NCBI GenBank assembly: GCA_024364805.1
Contig: CM044497.1
Location: 15,729,433-15,762,260, forward strand
Origin: Euprymna scolopes
Taxonomy: Eukaryota; Mollusca; Cephalopoda; Sepiida; Sepiolidae
Length of the DNA stretch: 32,828 nucleotides
Reading direction: 5' to 3'
This document shows, one piece after another, positions 20,435 to 31,337 of this stretch (its first letter is position 1; every line of letters begins with the position of its first letter). Both the position numbers and the translations under genes were made by a program. The notes below the pieces were generated by a model that was not told the DNA's origin, searched no databases, and worked only from the letters and a program-made list of their open reading frames with translations.

Positions 20435-21247
20435 CATTAGTGCCGTTTTTACAGCCACCAGACTTTCAGAAACGACTTAATTACGCTGTCAGGTTACAGA
20501 AAGCTGCAAGAAATGACAATGAGTTTATTCACAAGCTGATCATGGGAGACACAGTTCATTTCCATTTGAATGGGTATATCATTAAGCAGAATACCAGATT
20601 CTGCAGCACTGAAAATCCCCGCCAAGTTAATGAGAGTCAAATGCACTCAGTTAAAGTTACAGTATGGTATGAAGTAACCCCATAAAGGGTTATTAGGTTC
20701 TTCTTTGAAAATGCGAATGGAATGCTGTGGCTGTAACTGCTGAGAGATATAGAGATATGCTAGTGAATTTTGTTCAACCCCAGTTAGCAAACATTCCAGA
20801 GTATTAGTGGCAACAAGATTGAGTAACTGCACATACAGCTAGAGCCACAATGCATTTGTTTACTGTGGTGTTTTCGGATCGAATAATCACATGTAATTCC
20901 GATTTTGAACCCACCTTTACCTGATTTAACAGCACAAGACGTTTGGCTTAAGGATATCCTAGAGACAAAGGGTATACAAATAAGCCTCGCACAATCCAAG
21001 AACTTAAGGCAAACATGCGACAGGAAATTCTTTCCCTACAACCTCCAATGTTAATGTCATGGAGAATAGCTTAGAAATAGATCGACTTTGCGAAGCCGAA
21101 GACTACTCAAGAGACATTACCTTTCGTAATTAAGTACGAACAATTTTCCACACTCTGAACTGTGCAATAAAACAGAATTAATTAAATACAGTCATTTATA
21201 TAAAAAAGTAGTTTCATTTTCAAACTGTAAAGTGACTTATGGCCACA

Positions 21248-21250
<3 letters not shown>
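20435..21250 (+). pseudogene. Tc1/mariner-superfamily transposase, second lineage, decayed
   Basis: The plus-strand protein starts within PDFQKRLNYAVRLQKAARND and continues with HFHLNGYIIKQNTRFCSTEN, KVTVWYEV, VTAERYRDMLVNFVQPQLAN, WQQD, and TAHTARATMHLFTVVFSDRI. The last part reads KPRTIQELKANMRQEILSL. The order [HFHL-GY--KQN-R, VTVW, FFEN, QQD, HTARAT, DRII] is that of a common arthropod/mollusc mariner-type DDE transposase; WQQD carries the second catalytic Asp. The N-terminal HTH is missing or diverged. In-frame stops (for example just before WQQD) and a frame change around 20900 destroy the WPPRS.DLTPLDYF third-Asp region. The right end ...GGCCACACTG is followed by TA (21251), fitting a TIR and TA target. 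I found no left TIR. Confidence 0.8.
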
Positions 21251-21284
<34 letters not shown>

Positions 21285-21305
21285 TATATATATATATATA
21301 TATAT
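21251..21305. repeat. (TA)n microsatellite beside mariner end
   Basis: Two TA blocks (21251-21280, 21286-21305) split by TGTTTA, starting exactly at the mariner terminus, as expected of insertion into a TA tract. Confidence 0.85.
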
Positions 21306-23431
21306 CACTGTTTTAAACATATTTTATTCTATTTAAAAGGGGGAAATATTCTTGTTTCCATTAAAAGTAGGAATTTTTTTATATAAAATAGATCTTTTAG
21401 TTTGCTTATCGTACAACGGAAGAATCTAAACTTTTAAGTGTATTTTTTTTTATTTTTGGCTGGTTGTTTTTGCTTTACGGCATATCAACCCTTTTAACTT
21501 TATTTAATGCCGAATCCAGTGATTTTGAGGAACAATTTTTTAGTAGAATATATTTGATTTTTGCCAAGTCTGTTTCTATTTAACCCATAGTTGGGACCCA
21601 GCAGTTACTACCACTCCGGGTCATAGTGGACCTGGGAGCAATGGCAATTAAAGGGTGGCTCCATACTCCCCAAAGCCCGTGAGCTGGGGCCTCACCATCG
21701 GATATAGTTAAAGGTCATATCCAGGACCTGTATTTTTTTAAATACAGCAAGCAAGTACATTTCTATGTCATGTGCAAATTAGTTTAAAAAAAGAGCTCGC
21801 GGTTTCACTATTAGTTTTGAGAATGAGGAATACGTCCATTATCTTAATGACCGAATTATACATGTGTATAAACATTAATGCCTTAGGTATTTATCGAAGT
21901 CCGACGTTCCATAAACAAACAGACACATACAAACACATATGCACACACACACACGCACACACACACACAGAGTGATGGTCTCTTTTTTATATAAATGTAG
22001 ATCGAGATATATCTAAAGATAGGGCGAGGAAAATAGTAGGAGTGAGATGTACATAAAGGCCGACTGGCATGCGGTACTAAATACAAAAAACTGTCATGCG
22101 TCGTCTACTTACATTTTATCGTATTCTATTTTACAAGAAAGTAAAGTGATATTATTTGTTTTTATTAATAAAAATCAATTCAGGAGACGGTTTTATCTAA
22201 AACACTCGATATTTTCACTTTGGTTCTATTATAACGAGACAATTCAGATATGCGGTAAGTCGTCGTCTTACATATGACACATAAGTAAATTTCCATATCA
22301 TAGGCAAAATGTTGGAATAGCGTCCGTAGCTTTCTTAAACTCGGCATAGAGTTTCAGCATCACTTTCATCATTTTTTATTTAGAAATCTAATTATAAGCG
22401 CTTATATTTTATATTCTCTGGAATCTGACTTTTGAGAAACGGACAGATACATACACACTATTTCTTTTTTTTTTTTCACTATAGTAGATATAGATATACA
22501 GCGAAAACCTGGACCCACGAGAGAGGGGAGGAGTGATAGACGCAGTGCGACACCCAGACCCAGACAGAAAGCCATCAGATGCTAAATGAACTGAAAGCTA
22601 ATATATTCTTCAATAACATTTATATTAAAAAAAGGCATATTTCTTGTTTTCTATTTAAACATCAATTTGTTTTCTTCTAACTAAAAAAATAAAACATTTT
22701 TGTATTGAACACCTTTATTATAACACAGAGTAAATTATTGTTTTATATGGGAACTGTTTAAAAGAATCCTTATATCTTCCTTATGAAAAAACTTGGATCT
22801 AGACTAAAAACGTCAATCTTCGTCATGTTACAAGGAAAATTATACATGAGTATAAACCTTTATATTTTAGGTAACTTTCTAGTCTGTCTTTCTATGAACC
22901 GAGAGAGACACCGCATATATGTAAATATCCATGTATCTTAACATGAGTTAGCAAGTCAAGTAGAGAGTGGTTGTTAGGTAGAAATATAGACGAGAAGAAA
23001 TAAAAGAAAAAAACGAACTATAATAAGCTATGTTTTTATAAGTTAGGTGAGGAGAGAATCGAAGCAGTATACACGATGTTTTAAGTCTTCGTCTGTTCCA
23101 AATAAGCAAATCAGCCACTTGTGAAATCATCTATTAAAATTAAATGCAAAAATATTGTTTTTATTTCAGGTGAATTTTTTCAGTAGAGCTCATAGCCTCC
23201 TTGTATGCGCCGCTGTAGAGTCAAAATCACTAAGTTTTTAAATATCACTTACAATTTAGATAAAAAAATATATCTATATGATCCGTATATAAAAATAATA
23301 TGGTGCGACTTTTATCGGACACTTGGGGGATAAAAACTGGGTAATTAGTGGAAACTAAATATATTAAACAGATAAGCAAATACAACGAATAAAATATGTG
23401 CGTATCCGTCAGTTCAGCTGCAAAACGTTCA
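21306..23431. other. Non-coding DNA with (CA)n tract, a GC-richer block and weak duplications
   Basis: (CA)n lies at 21940-21970. Positions 21585-21735 are GC-richer (GGGACCCAGCAG, GCCCGTGAGCTGGGGCC) and may be an unclassified repeat. Segments around 21830-21900 and 22810-22900 share TTATACATG(T/A)GTATAAAC and similar surroundings, hinting at an old duplication about 1 kb apart. No gene is recognised. Confidence 0.45.
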
Positions 23432-23519
23432 TGACGGGTGTATGACGTGTGTATGACGTGTGCATGACGTGTGTATGACGTGTACGTGGCGTGTGTACAA
23501 TGTATGTATGACGTGTGCA
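23432..23519. repeat. 11-bp minisatellite, eight units
   Basis: Eight consecutive 11-mers with consensus TGACGTGTGTA (unit starts 23432, 23443, 23454, 23465, 23476, 23487, 23498, 23509). The last three are more diverged, apart from the final one. Five of the units contain an intact TGACGTG. Confidence 0.9.
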
Positions 23520-24553
23520 TCAAAATCAAAGCCGAAATACATTTTCCCGGACTTTATTTTTAAGTGAAAGAATTCACTATCACCTGTAAGATGGTACTCA
23601 ACAACAATAAGTATATTCCTAGCTTATTGAATTGTTAAATAAAAAACCTCGTGAAATGGTTTACATGTTAAAATGTCATGCGGTTGTCATGATGGCACGT
23701 GACTTTCGGAGGAAATTTCCCCTCTCTTTTTTTTCTTAGGTGACTAGATCTGAAGGAAGAAGCATGTCCGATGTTGCTATCAGTCTATCTATCTACCTCT
23801 TTTTTATCTGTTTTCCTCGCGTACATACGAAAATATCCTGTTGCTGTCACTATTAACTCTTGTTTCGAGTAAACTTTATTAAAGACCGAACAAATGTTGC
23901 TTTAGTCGCGTTGTGTCTACAGGCGATCAACAACGTTGAATTGTTCCACATCACGGGTGTGTAAGACATTTATGCACGGTTAGTGTGCAACAATAACTAA
24001 CAATAGCTGTACTCACGAAACTATTTTTTTTTTAAATTTAAGAAGTTCTTGAGTTTACTTCAGGCAGCCTCGTAACTCTCGCGTCTCTTTTCTGTTGCTG
24101 GCAAATGAAAATAATTACTGTTTTCTGAGTCGCAATGCACACAGTTAATACTTAATTTAGCATAGTTTTTGACCTTGAAGCAATATTTCATAATTATTCC
24201 AGTTTTTTGCTCCTTAAATCAAGTGGCTTCATGCCTCGTCTTGAACGATTTCTATGAAAAAAATGAATATAAGCGAAAACACACCAATTTATTATTATCA
24301 ATGTATTTTTAACAAGAAAAATTCAGATCAACATATCTATATATATATTGAAAATGAAATTAGGTTCCAAGTTACCGAATCTTATAAATCAATCAAACGT
24401 TTTCAGTAAGACGTCAGTTATATTCTATAGTAAGTAAAATTAATTAAACTTTTCTTTCAGTTTTTGAGGACGTGGCAATGATTATAAACGCACAGAATGA
24501 TATATTAAATAGCAGTAGTAAAGCGAATAATAAAAATGAAATTCGAAGACAAG

Positions 24554-24555
<2 letters not shown>
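23520..24555. other. AT-rich spacer, no gene seen
   Basis: No open frame above noise, no terminal repeats and no RNA gene recognised. Confidence 0.5.

Positions 24556-24599
<44 letters not shown>
24556..24599. repeat. (AAT)n microsatellite at Helitron 3' end
   Basis: About 14 AAT units directly abutting the CTAG that ends the minus-strand Helitron fragment, so on the element's strand it reads CTAG then (TTA)n. Confidence 0.9.
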
Positions 24600-24600
<1 letters not shown>

Positions 24601-25010
24601 TAGCAGAACCCGTGGAAATTCAATGGTAGTTGAAAATTGAAGAATAAACATCGGTAAGAAACATCTTATCAAATAATCAAACAATAACATGTACCATTAA
24701 GGACTTAACTTAATCACGGGGATCTGGATAATCAGGTGCTTGTATCTCTGCTGACACAATTGCATCAATTTGTTGAACTGTTCTGATCTTATCCTGATCT
24801 CGCAACATTATAATCATGTGACAGTGTGATAGCCGGCCTTTTTTTGTAAAATTCAATAACATAAACATTTGCAAACATAATTCCCAGTACACTTGCGTCT
24901 TTAATGTCTTTCAAAAGTTCAGTTAGATGTGCATGATACAAACGTGATCTTAAGTCAGGTCGATTTTATGTAAGTTCTGATGGCCCCAAATTGTTTACTA
25001 TTTAAGGGCA
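24600..25010 (-). mobile_element. Helitron fragment: Rep domain piece and 3' terminus
   Basis: On the minus strand, RPDLRSRLYHAHLTELLKDI (from about 24965) leads to FANVYVIEFYKK. After a frame change in the A-run near 24840 it continues RLSHCHMIIMLRDQDKIR and QQIDAIVSAEIQAPDYPDPRD, stopping at 24710. This matches the HUH-nuclease Rep domain of Helitrons, usually YVIEFQKRGLPHAHILL followed by ID-ISAEIPDP. The H-x-H motif is kept as HCH. The catalytic Tyr region and the helicase, which should follow, are absent: only about 110 bp separate the Rep piece from an ACGGGT..CTAG end at 24603-24600, so this is an internally deleted copy. Its 3' end resembles the terminus at 4732. The 3' hairpin is not clear here. 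The satellite at 25091-26112 lies on its 5' side. Confidence 0.78.
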
Positions 25011-25090
25011 TCTTGGATTACACGTATATGTAAGGAGCAGGTTTGGTTTTACTTATAGAAAACTGCTTTGTACTAATTGCTTTGTAATAA
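25011..25090. other. Junction between Helitron Rep remnant and satellite
   Basis: Short AT-rich link in which the Helitron reading frame fades and the tandem array begins. Confidence 0.4.
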
Positions 25091-26112
25091 TTTCAACATG
25101 ACATGTAAGTAGACAATATAGTTTTCACCTGAAATGCGCAGATTAAAAGAACCCTAATCAACAAAAACGCCCTATGATTTTACTTCTTTCAACATGACAT
25201 GTAAGTACGTAATAATGTTTTCACCTGAAATGCGTAAGTTTAAAAACTCCTTAATACATAAAAGTACCCTTTGATTTAACCTATTTTGACGTGACACCTA
25301 AGTAGGTAATACCACTTTCATCTGAAATTCGTACGAATTTGTATTAATTTCAACATGATACGTAAGTAGGTAATACTGTTTTGACTTAAAATGTGTAAAT
25401 TTAAAGATCTCTAATCCACAAAATGCTATATCTTTTTACTTATTTTGAGAGTTAAGTAGGTAATATTTTTTCACCTCAAATGCATAAGTTCAAATGATCC
25501 TTAATCAATAAAAGCCTCCTTTGATTTTTACTTATTTGATATGGCACCTAAGTAGGTAATAATGTTTTCACCTAAAATGCGTTGAAATTTGTACTCATTT
25601 CAACATCTCATATAAGTAGGTTATAATGTTTTCACCTAAAGTGCATAGGTTTAAAGAATCCATAATAAAACCATCCTATGATTTTAGTTATTTTGACATA
25701 ACTCCTTAGTAGGTAATGATGTTTTCACCTGAAATGCGTTGAATTTTTACTTTCAACATGACATTAATTATTTTAAATTTTAACATGCCATGTAAGAAGG
25801 TAATAATATTTTCACCTGAAATGCGTAGATTTAAAAGATCCATAATTAACACAAGCACTATATGATTTTACTTATTTCAACATTACGCTTAAGTAGGTAA
25901 TAATGTTTTCACTTTAAATGTCTAATAATTTGTACTAACTTTAACATGGCATGTAAGTTGGCAATAAGGTTTTCACCTGAAATGCGTAGGTTTAAAAGAT
26001 CCTTAATCAATAAAAGCATCCTATGATTGTAAATATTTCGACATGAACTTTTTATACTGTTTTCACCTGAAATGCGTTGGAATTTGTACTAATTTCAACA
26101 TGACATGGGATA
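25091..26112. repeat. Higher-order tandem array of two unit types (A about 96 bp, B about 60 bp)
   Basis: Twelve units share a core of about 48 bp beginning TTTCAACATGACATGTAAGT and containing GTTTTCACCTGAAATGCGT. After the core, type A adds about 48 bp (TTTAAAAGATCCTTAATC, then CCTATGATTTTACTTA). Type B adds only TGGAATTTGTACTAA. The order is A 25091, A 25187, B 25285, A 25348, A 25444, B 25535, A 25598, B 25692, a partial at 25751, A 25778, B 25875, A 25940, B 26036, then a partial. The units are diverged, so the array is old. Its position on the 5' side of a Helitron Rep remnant suggests it was carried by a Helitron. Confidence 0.9.
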
Positions 26113-26186
26113 ATTTACATCAGTTACACTTAAGAAAATGTAAAACTTAAAAAAAACTTTAGAAGTAAATACTTATTAGGAGTTCG

Positions 26187-27060
26187 TTATTAGGGTCACA
26201 CAATTAGGAAATTGACCTCCACCTCTAAATTCAACAATGCTCTCTTTTTTTATTTATTTCACGTTAATCTCGTCGATTACAAACTTCACTTTCAGATTAA
26301 AAAAAAAAAAATTTGTTTAAATATTTTTATTACTTTTATCGTCGGGGATCAGTTTTCAGTTGTAACGTTCTACTAAATAAAACACGTACTTTGTGACCAC
26401 CACTAGAGAAAAATATTGTGACTCTCAACATCTTTCCGTTCCCATATCACTCTCATCTAATCTATTTCATCAACTTCGTCTCGCTTGGAAGAGTCTGAAA
26501 TTTAAGAAAATTCCCACTCAAAGAATGGACATTTTGCAAAATTTTACGGAAAATATGTAACAGTAAAGTTACAGTAAATTTCAGTAAAATTAGACCCGTT
26601 GAATTGTCAGATATTTTTACTCATAACCCATTACAATCAAACTTTGCATGCGATTCTGTTCGAATTGGATATTCTTGGAAATTCTTTCCAACGCAAAATC
26701 AGGACATTACTGTAATATCCATTAACAGCATACTAGAAAAACTATAAAAGTCATTATCGAGTTAGAAAGAAAGCAAAAATTTACACTAACTCCATTTTAG
26801 ATCGGAATAAACACTGGTCGCGTGAGAGAGCCGCGGTATTTTCCTCGTTGATTGCCACAAAGTACGTGTTCCATTTAGTAGAACGTTATAATTTAATACT
26901 GATCCCCGATAATAAATGTCATAAATTTTTTTTTCATTTATTTTTTTTCTGAAAGTTAAGTTTGTAATCAGTGAGATTAACGTGGAGGAAAAAAAAGTGT
27001 AAATTGTGAAATTTAAAGGTGGGGGTCAATTGTCTAAATGTCCCCACCCCAATTAGTAAT
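26187..27060. mobile_element. Non-autonomous element with long (about 240-bp) inverted repeats
   Basis: Left arm 26187-26426 and right arm 26823-27060 are inverted copies, with similarity visible throughout. Shared blocks are GTTAATCTC, GATTACAAACTT, TCGGGGATCAGT, AACGTTCTACTAAAT and ACACGTACTTTGTG. The spacer of about 396 bp has no open frame of note. Long inverted arms without coding capacity are typical of foldback elements and some MITEs. The superfamily is unclear because I could not fix a target duplication; the outer bases are AT-rich (TTATTAGGG against TTACTAATTGGGG). Confidence 0.78.
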
Positions 27061-30000
27061 TTTAATTTTTTATTTATCACATAAGCTTTTTATGGATAAT
27101 TAAATTTTTAGGGTCTAATTTTTTCTGCTTTACCCTCCTCCCCACCACTACCAAAAAAGTCAGTTGTACAATCACCGTTTTGTTTACTTTAGTAATCAAG
27201 TAAAAAATGAAAGTTGTCATTCGAAATTCGAATAAGATCTTAGTCTTTATTTAATTATTTTTACTATGCAGTAATTTATATTATTAAACAAAAACATCGT
27301 AAAAATTGACTTTAACTTGTAAATGCTATAAATAAATGCGTCGAGTACAAAGGCAAGATGGTTGATTTGTCATCAGAATTGCCCATTCACACGATGAGAA
27401 AACAACTATTTTCGTTCTCATATTTGGGGGGGCACTCAATTCATTGTTCTCAATCCTCCCATTGTATAGTTGATCGTTCAACTGAAAATCTTATTAACTT
27501 CCATAATCGAGTAACCTCGGCATATGAACAGCGTTCTTTCCCCATCAACTGCATAAATATCGAACATAGTACAAAGGAACTGCTTTCCTGTAGACTACAA
27601 GATGTTCTTCAAGCCAATGTTAACAAACATTTATCAACCTCTCGTCCTAATGTATCAATTTTAAACCATATTCATTGTTTTTAATACTCTCATAGTATTT
27701 TTCATCGTTCAACTAAAAATCTCAATAATTTCTATTATCGAATTACGTTTGGTCTCGGTCAATGTAAGCCAATATTTTTTATTACAAGTCCATATTAAAA
27801 ATCTTCGTCGGAAAACTTAATTAAAATTAAAAGCAACGTAAATTGTTTCTGAACAATCTACTTTCCATTAACTGATTACTTATATACAAAGTATACTGTC
27901 ATGTTTGATATGTGTTAATAGTTTCTTAATAGGAAGAGGTGTTACAAAGTCATTACCGAGAAGAGACTTTCCACTAGATAGAACTAAAAGTAAGAATATT
28001 TAAAGCGATTTTAGAGAACAATGATGCAGATATAACCATGTAACTGAAAATAGTAATCAGAGTTTATCGGAATGGAAATACTGAACATATTTGTAATTTT
28101 CAAATCAATTATTTTGAAAAATCTCTTGTAGGTAAACAGAACTCAGTTTTAATGGAAGCTGCTTCAAAACTTATATTGCGTAAAACGATAATACCAGCTA
28201 CACTCGTTTAAAAATGCGCAAAACACAATTGTGCATCAGTTTAAATAATAAAATGCCTACTTCAACATTAAGGAGTCAATTATGCAATCCAAGAATTATG
28301 AGATATCACTGATATTAATAATCCAAGTAATAGCAAAACGGATTGATAGCATTGAAGTAGAACTATAAATAAAAAAAATAATAGAGCTTGCTGAATACAA
28401 TAATGAAATTATAATTACGTAATAGAAAATATTAATCAGGGTTGATCTGAATAAAACACAGAAAGTGTTTATAATTGCAAATATAATCACTTTGAAACAC
28501 CTTATGCATGTAAGCAAGACATATTCTTATAATCGTATATCCCACTTCTTTTGACACAACTTGGAACTGGATCACTTGACATATAGTCAAGTAAATAAAT
28601 ATATAGGTTAACATATTTGCAATTAAATTCAAATTAGAGGCTCTGAGTTCGATTCGTGATTCAGGAACGTAAGAAAAAAACAAGTGCTATACATCGATTA
28701 GGCATGTAACGATGACGGGGTGTTTCGAAACTATTCATAACATTTCTGTTCAAACTTTCTAATTTAGCAGCTATTACAAACCTACGGAAGAAGTCTAACG
28801 ATTACAACAGAACAGAATGCGAACAACGACCGAACAGAATGCGAACAACGTGCCAAAATATCTAAACAGCAATAAAAACATGTTTCAGATATATCTTTAA
28901 ATATCGAGCAAAAAACAAAATTAATTATTAGTTTGATGTGTGAACATGTAAATTGCTGCTCAAGTTCATCAGATACAAGTAAAACTAATAATCTTAAATG
29001 TGATCTTTGGTCAACTGTGTGTGTGATTAAAAATCTCTTCAAACCGAATAGCGAGGAAATTTTTCTATTTAATACGCAGATCAAACCTCGCATTCTGGCA
29101 TCGAGTTATAAGCGCGTACCGCAGCTGTCTCAGAACATGGTCATGGAAATTCAATATAATACAAATCTAAAATAAACAATATTTCCAATTATCTGAAAGA
29201 GCTGGCGTCCAATATACAAGCCGATCCTTCTAAAATTGGCCTTGGCCACACTTTTTTCTATATATCCTGTATTAATTAACCAATCTTTATAACTTTTCAG
29301 AAGATGGCAAAAACTACACCTGCGGACATATCTCAATTTCAATGGGAACTGTTCCAAAGCAAAGCATGTACAGTGTCAAATAATACTACAAGCCAGGCTC
29401 GTTTAAGAATGTGCAGAACACATTTATAAATCAGTTCAAATATTAACATTTCTCCCCCAGCATTCGATATTCAGTTGGTCACTTCAAGAACTATGAGACA
29501 GTGGTGAACATCACTAAATAATAAAAAATATTTCAAAACATTCAAGACGCCATAAAATGTGTATAGCCAAGCTACTGGATTAAGTTTAAAAGGTTATTCA
29601 GAAGGGATCGACGCACGGCGTGAATTACTGACGTATAGCATTTTTGTGTGCTATTTTAAATAATGTTCTCAATACAATAATACGGCGCAAGTTCTTACGC
29701 TTCAATACCGTCCAAGGATTGTTTGAAAAAATTCGAGACAAAGTGATGAGTTTTTATACTGATTTTGAGTAAATACTCTATCAGCACAGACGGTAAACCA
29801 CCCTATTTTTTATATTTTATTTAAATACAAAACAATCCAAGGAAAATAAGAGCAAAAACCTCGATATGTAAAAATATCATTGGAATATAAGTGTTAAACT
29901 CCATAAATACGCATACATAACTGCAGGTTATCCCGGAAATAAACATACTCTTGATGGGAAAAGCCAAAGATTCTGACAAGATATTGTAAGATCACAAAAT

Positions 30001-30222
30001 TTATTATCATTAAGGCTATGACAAAAGCATATTCCTTTCAGTGTTTGGACTCTGGAGTATATATCCGACACAGTAAGACAGTTAATCAACCGAGAACAAC
30101 ATCACTCTATATAAAAGTACATAAGATATCAACGGATACACACTCGAAAGTCAAAATAATGAGAATATGCTGTTGTCCTAGCCCTAGTTATCACCATAAT
30201 CAAAATTAACAATTAGGGCCTA
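27061..30222. other. AT-rich DNA with diverged internal duplications, no certain gene
   Basis: Open frames at 27358-27684 (108 codons) and 28933-29175 (80 codons, starting MMCEHVNCCSSSSDTSKTNN) have no domain I recognise. The first overlaps a duplicated segment. Three diverged repeat pairs occur. 27437-27530 and 27671-27765 share CATCGTTCAACTAAAAATCT-type sequence. 28018-28145 resembles 28397-28521. 28190-28275 resembles 29390-29480 (CTCGTTTAAGAATGTGCAG). This looks like decayed repeat DNA. Confidence 0.4.
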
Positions 30223-31106
30223 TCGGAAGTTCGAAACCATTTCTTGACGTCAACTTAAAAATGACGTAATGATTCCATTCAGTTCGATGAAAACCGTTTT
30301 TTTTTTGCAGACGATCTACTAGTTAGTCAATTGTATACAAATCCCAAGAGCAAAAGGAGCCTTCTACCATGTCTGAAAGTGAAACAATATTCAACGAACA
30401 TGATTGATGCGCCACTGTAACACTCATGTGTTCTAATGATCCAAATTATGACAATACGACTATTGCCAGAACCCTTAAAATGCATCGCTGGATTTCCACG
30501 AACAAGAGGGACATGCCCAAGTTGATGAAAACAAAGTTTCCGGCCACTGTTATTGCTTTGATGTGGTTTCAAGTGAGAGCCACATCATGCAACCTCACAT
30601 CTACGAAGTCGGCTTGAAAATCAACATCAAAGTCTACCTGGATGTGTGATGATCACCTGGTGCAACGAGGTGTCTGCTGGCAGACTCTGGGTGTAGCAGT
30701 AGAATTCGGCGCCCGCCCACAAGTTTAAAAACACCGAGGATTGGCTTCACAAGGAGTGCTACGACTTCGTACCTCTCACTGATCCGCTCCTCCCCGACCT
30801 GAACTCGATGGACTACTTCGTTCGGTCATACGTCAAAACTCTCACTAACACGGCATCCCACAATATTAAAGCCAGCCTGATCCCCACCATCCGTTGAGTA
30901 TTCGTCGAGATCCTGTCAGCGCTTGTGGAAAAAAGCATGCTTCCAATTCCGGAACCGTATCGAGGCGGTGATTGAGGCTAAAGGCGGCTACATTGAGCAG
31001 ATGTAAGCTCTAGTACATAATCAAGATTCCTAAATTGATTAAATTTCTTTTTAAATAAAGCTTTACTGTTGTTTTTTTAGGGTAACATTTTTATCGTTCA
31101 ATCCTG
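30223..31106 (+). mobile_element. Tc1/mariner-superfamily transposon, internally deleted copy B (about 884 bp)
   Basis: Same family as 5838-6710, opposite orientation. Homology covers the leader (GCAGACGATCTACTAGTTAG), the N-terminal MSESETIFNEHD, an HTH piece (DPNYDNTTIARTLKMHRW), a KTKFPATV piece and a catalytic-core piece (KINIKVYLDVL, NSAPAHKFK). It also covers the C-terminal part DFVPLTDPLLPDLNSMDYF and the 3' tail through CTTTACTGTTGTTTTTTTAG. The right end TATCGTTCAATCCTG is followed by TA (31107). The left end is diverged and placed at about 30223. Stops fall after the HTH leader and within the second-Asp motif (QQD reads stop-Q-stop here), and the frame changes several times. The third Asp in MDYF survives. 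The HTH-to-core region is shortened, but with an end-point different from copy A. Confidence 0.8.
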
Positions 31107-31235
31107 TAGTCTATAACAACCATGGCTGTACATGATACGCAAATAATTAATAACAATCAAACTTAAATACAAAAAAAAACTTAATTGTTTTAAAATAATT
31201 AAATATATATACCAACAGATTCTTAAAAGGTCGTA
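31107..31235. other. Spacer after mariner copy B
   Basis: AT-rich, nothing recognised. Confidence 0.5.
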
Positions 31236-31279
31236 ATATATATATATATATTTATGTGTGTGTGCGTGTGTGTGTACAT

Positions 31280-31337
<58 letters not shown>
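31236..31337. repeat. Mirror-ordered compound microsatellite (TA)n-(GT)n-(CA)n-(TA)n
   Basis: TA to 31250, GT from about 31255 to 31275, a GTACATGCAC centre, CA from about 31281 to 31313, then TA to 31337. The two halves are reverse complements, so the tract is a potential cruciform or Z-forming palindrome. Open frames across it are artefacts. Confidence 0.88.

Noticed and set aside
27358-27684. 108-codon plus-strand frame
   Set aside because: It overlaps a duplicated non-coding segment and has no recognisable domain, so probably chance.
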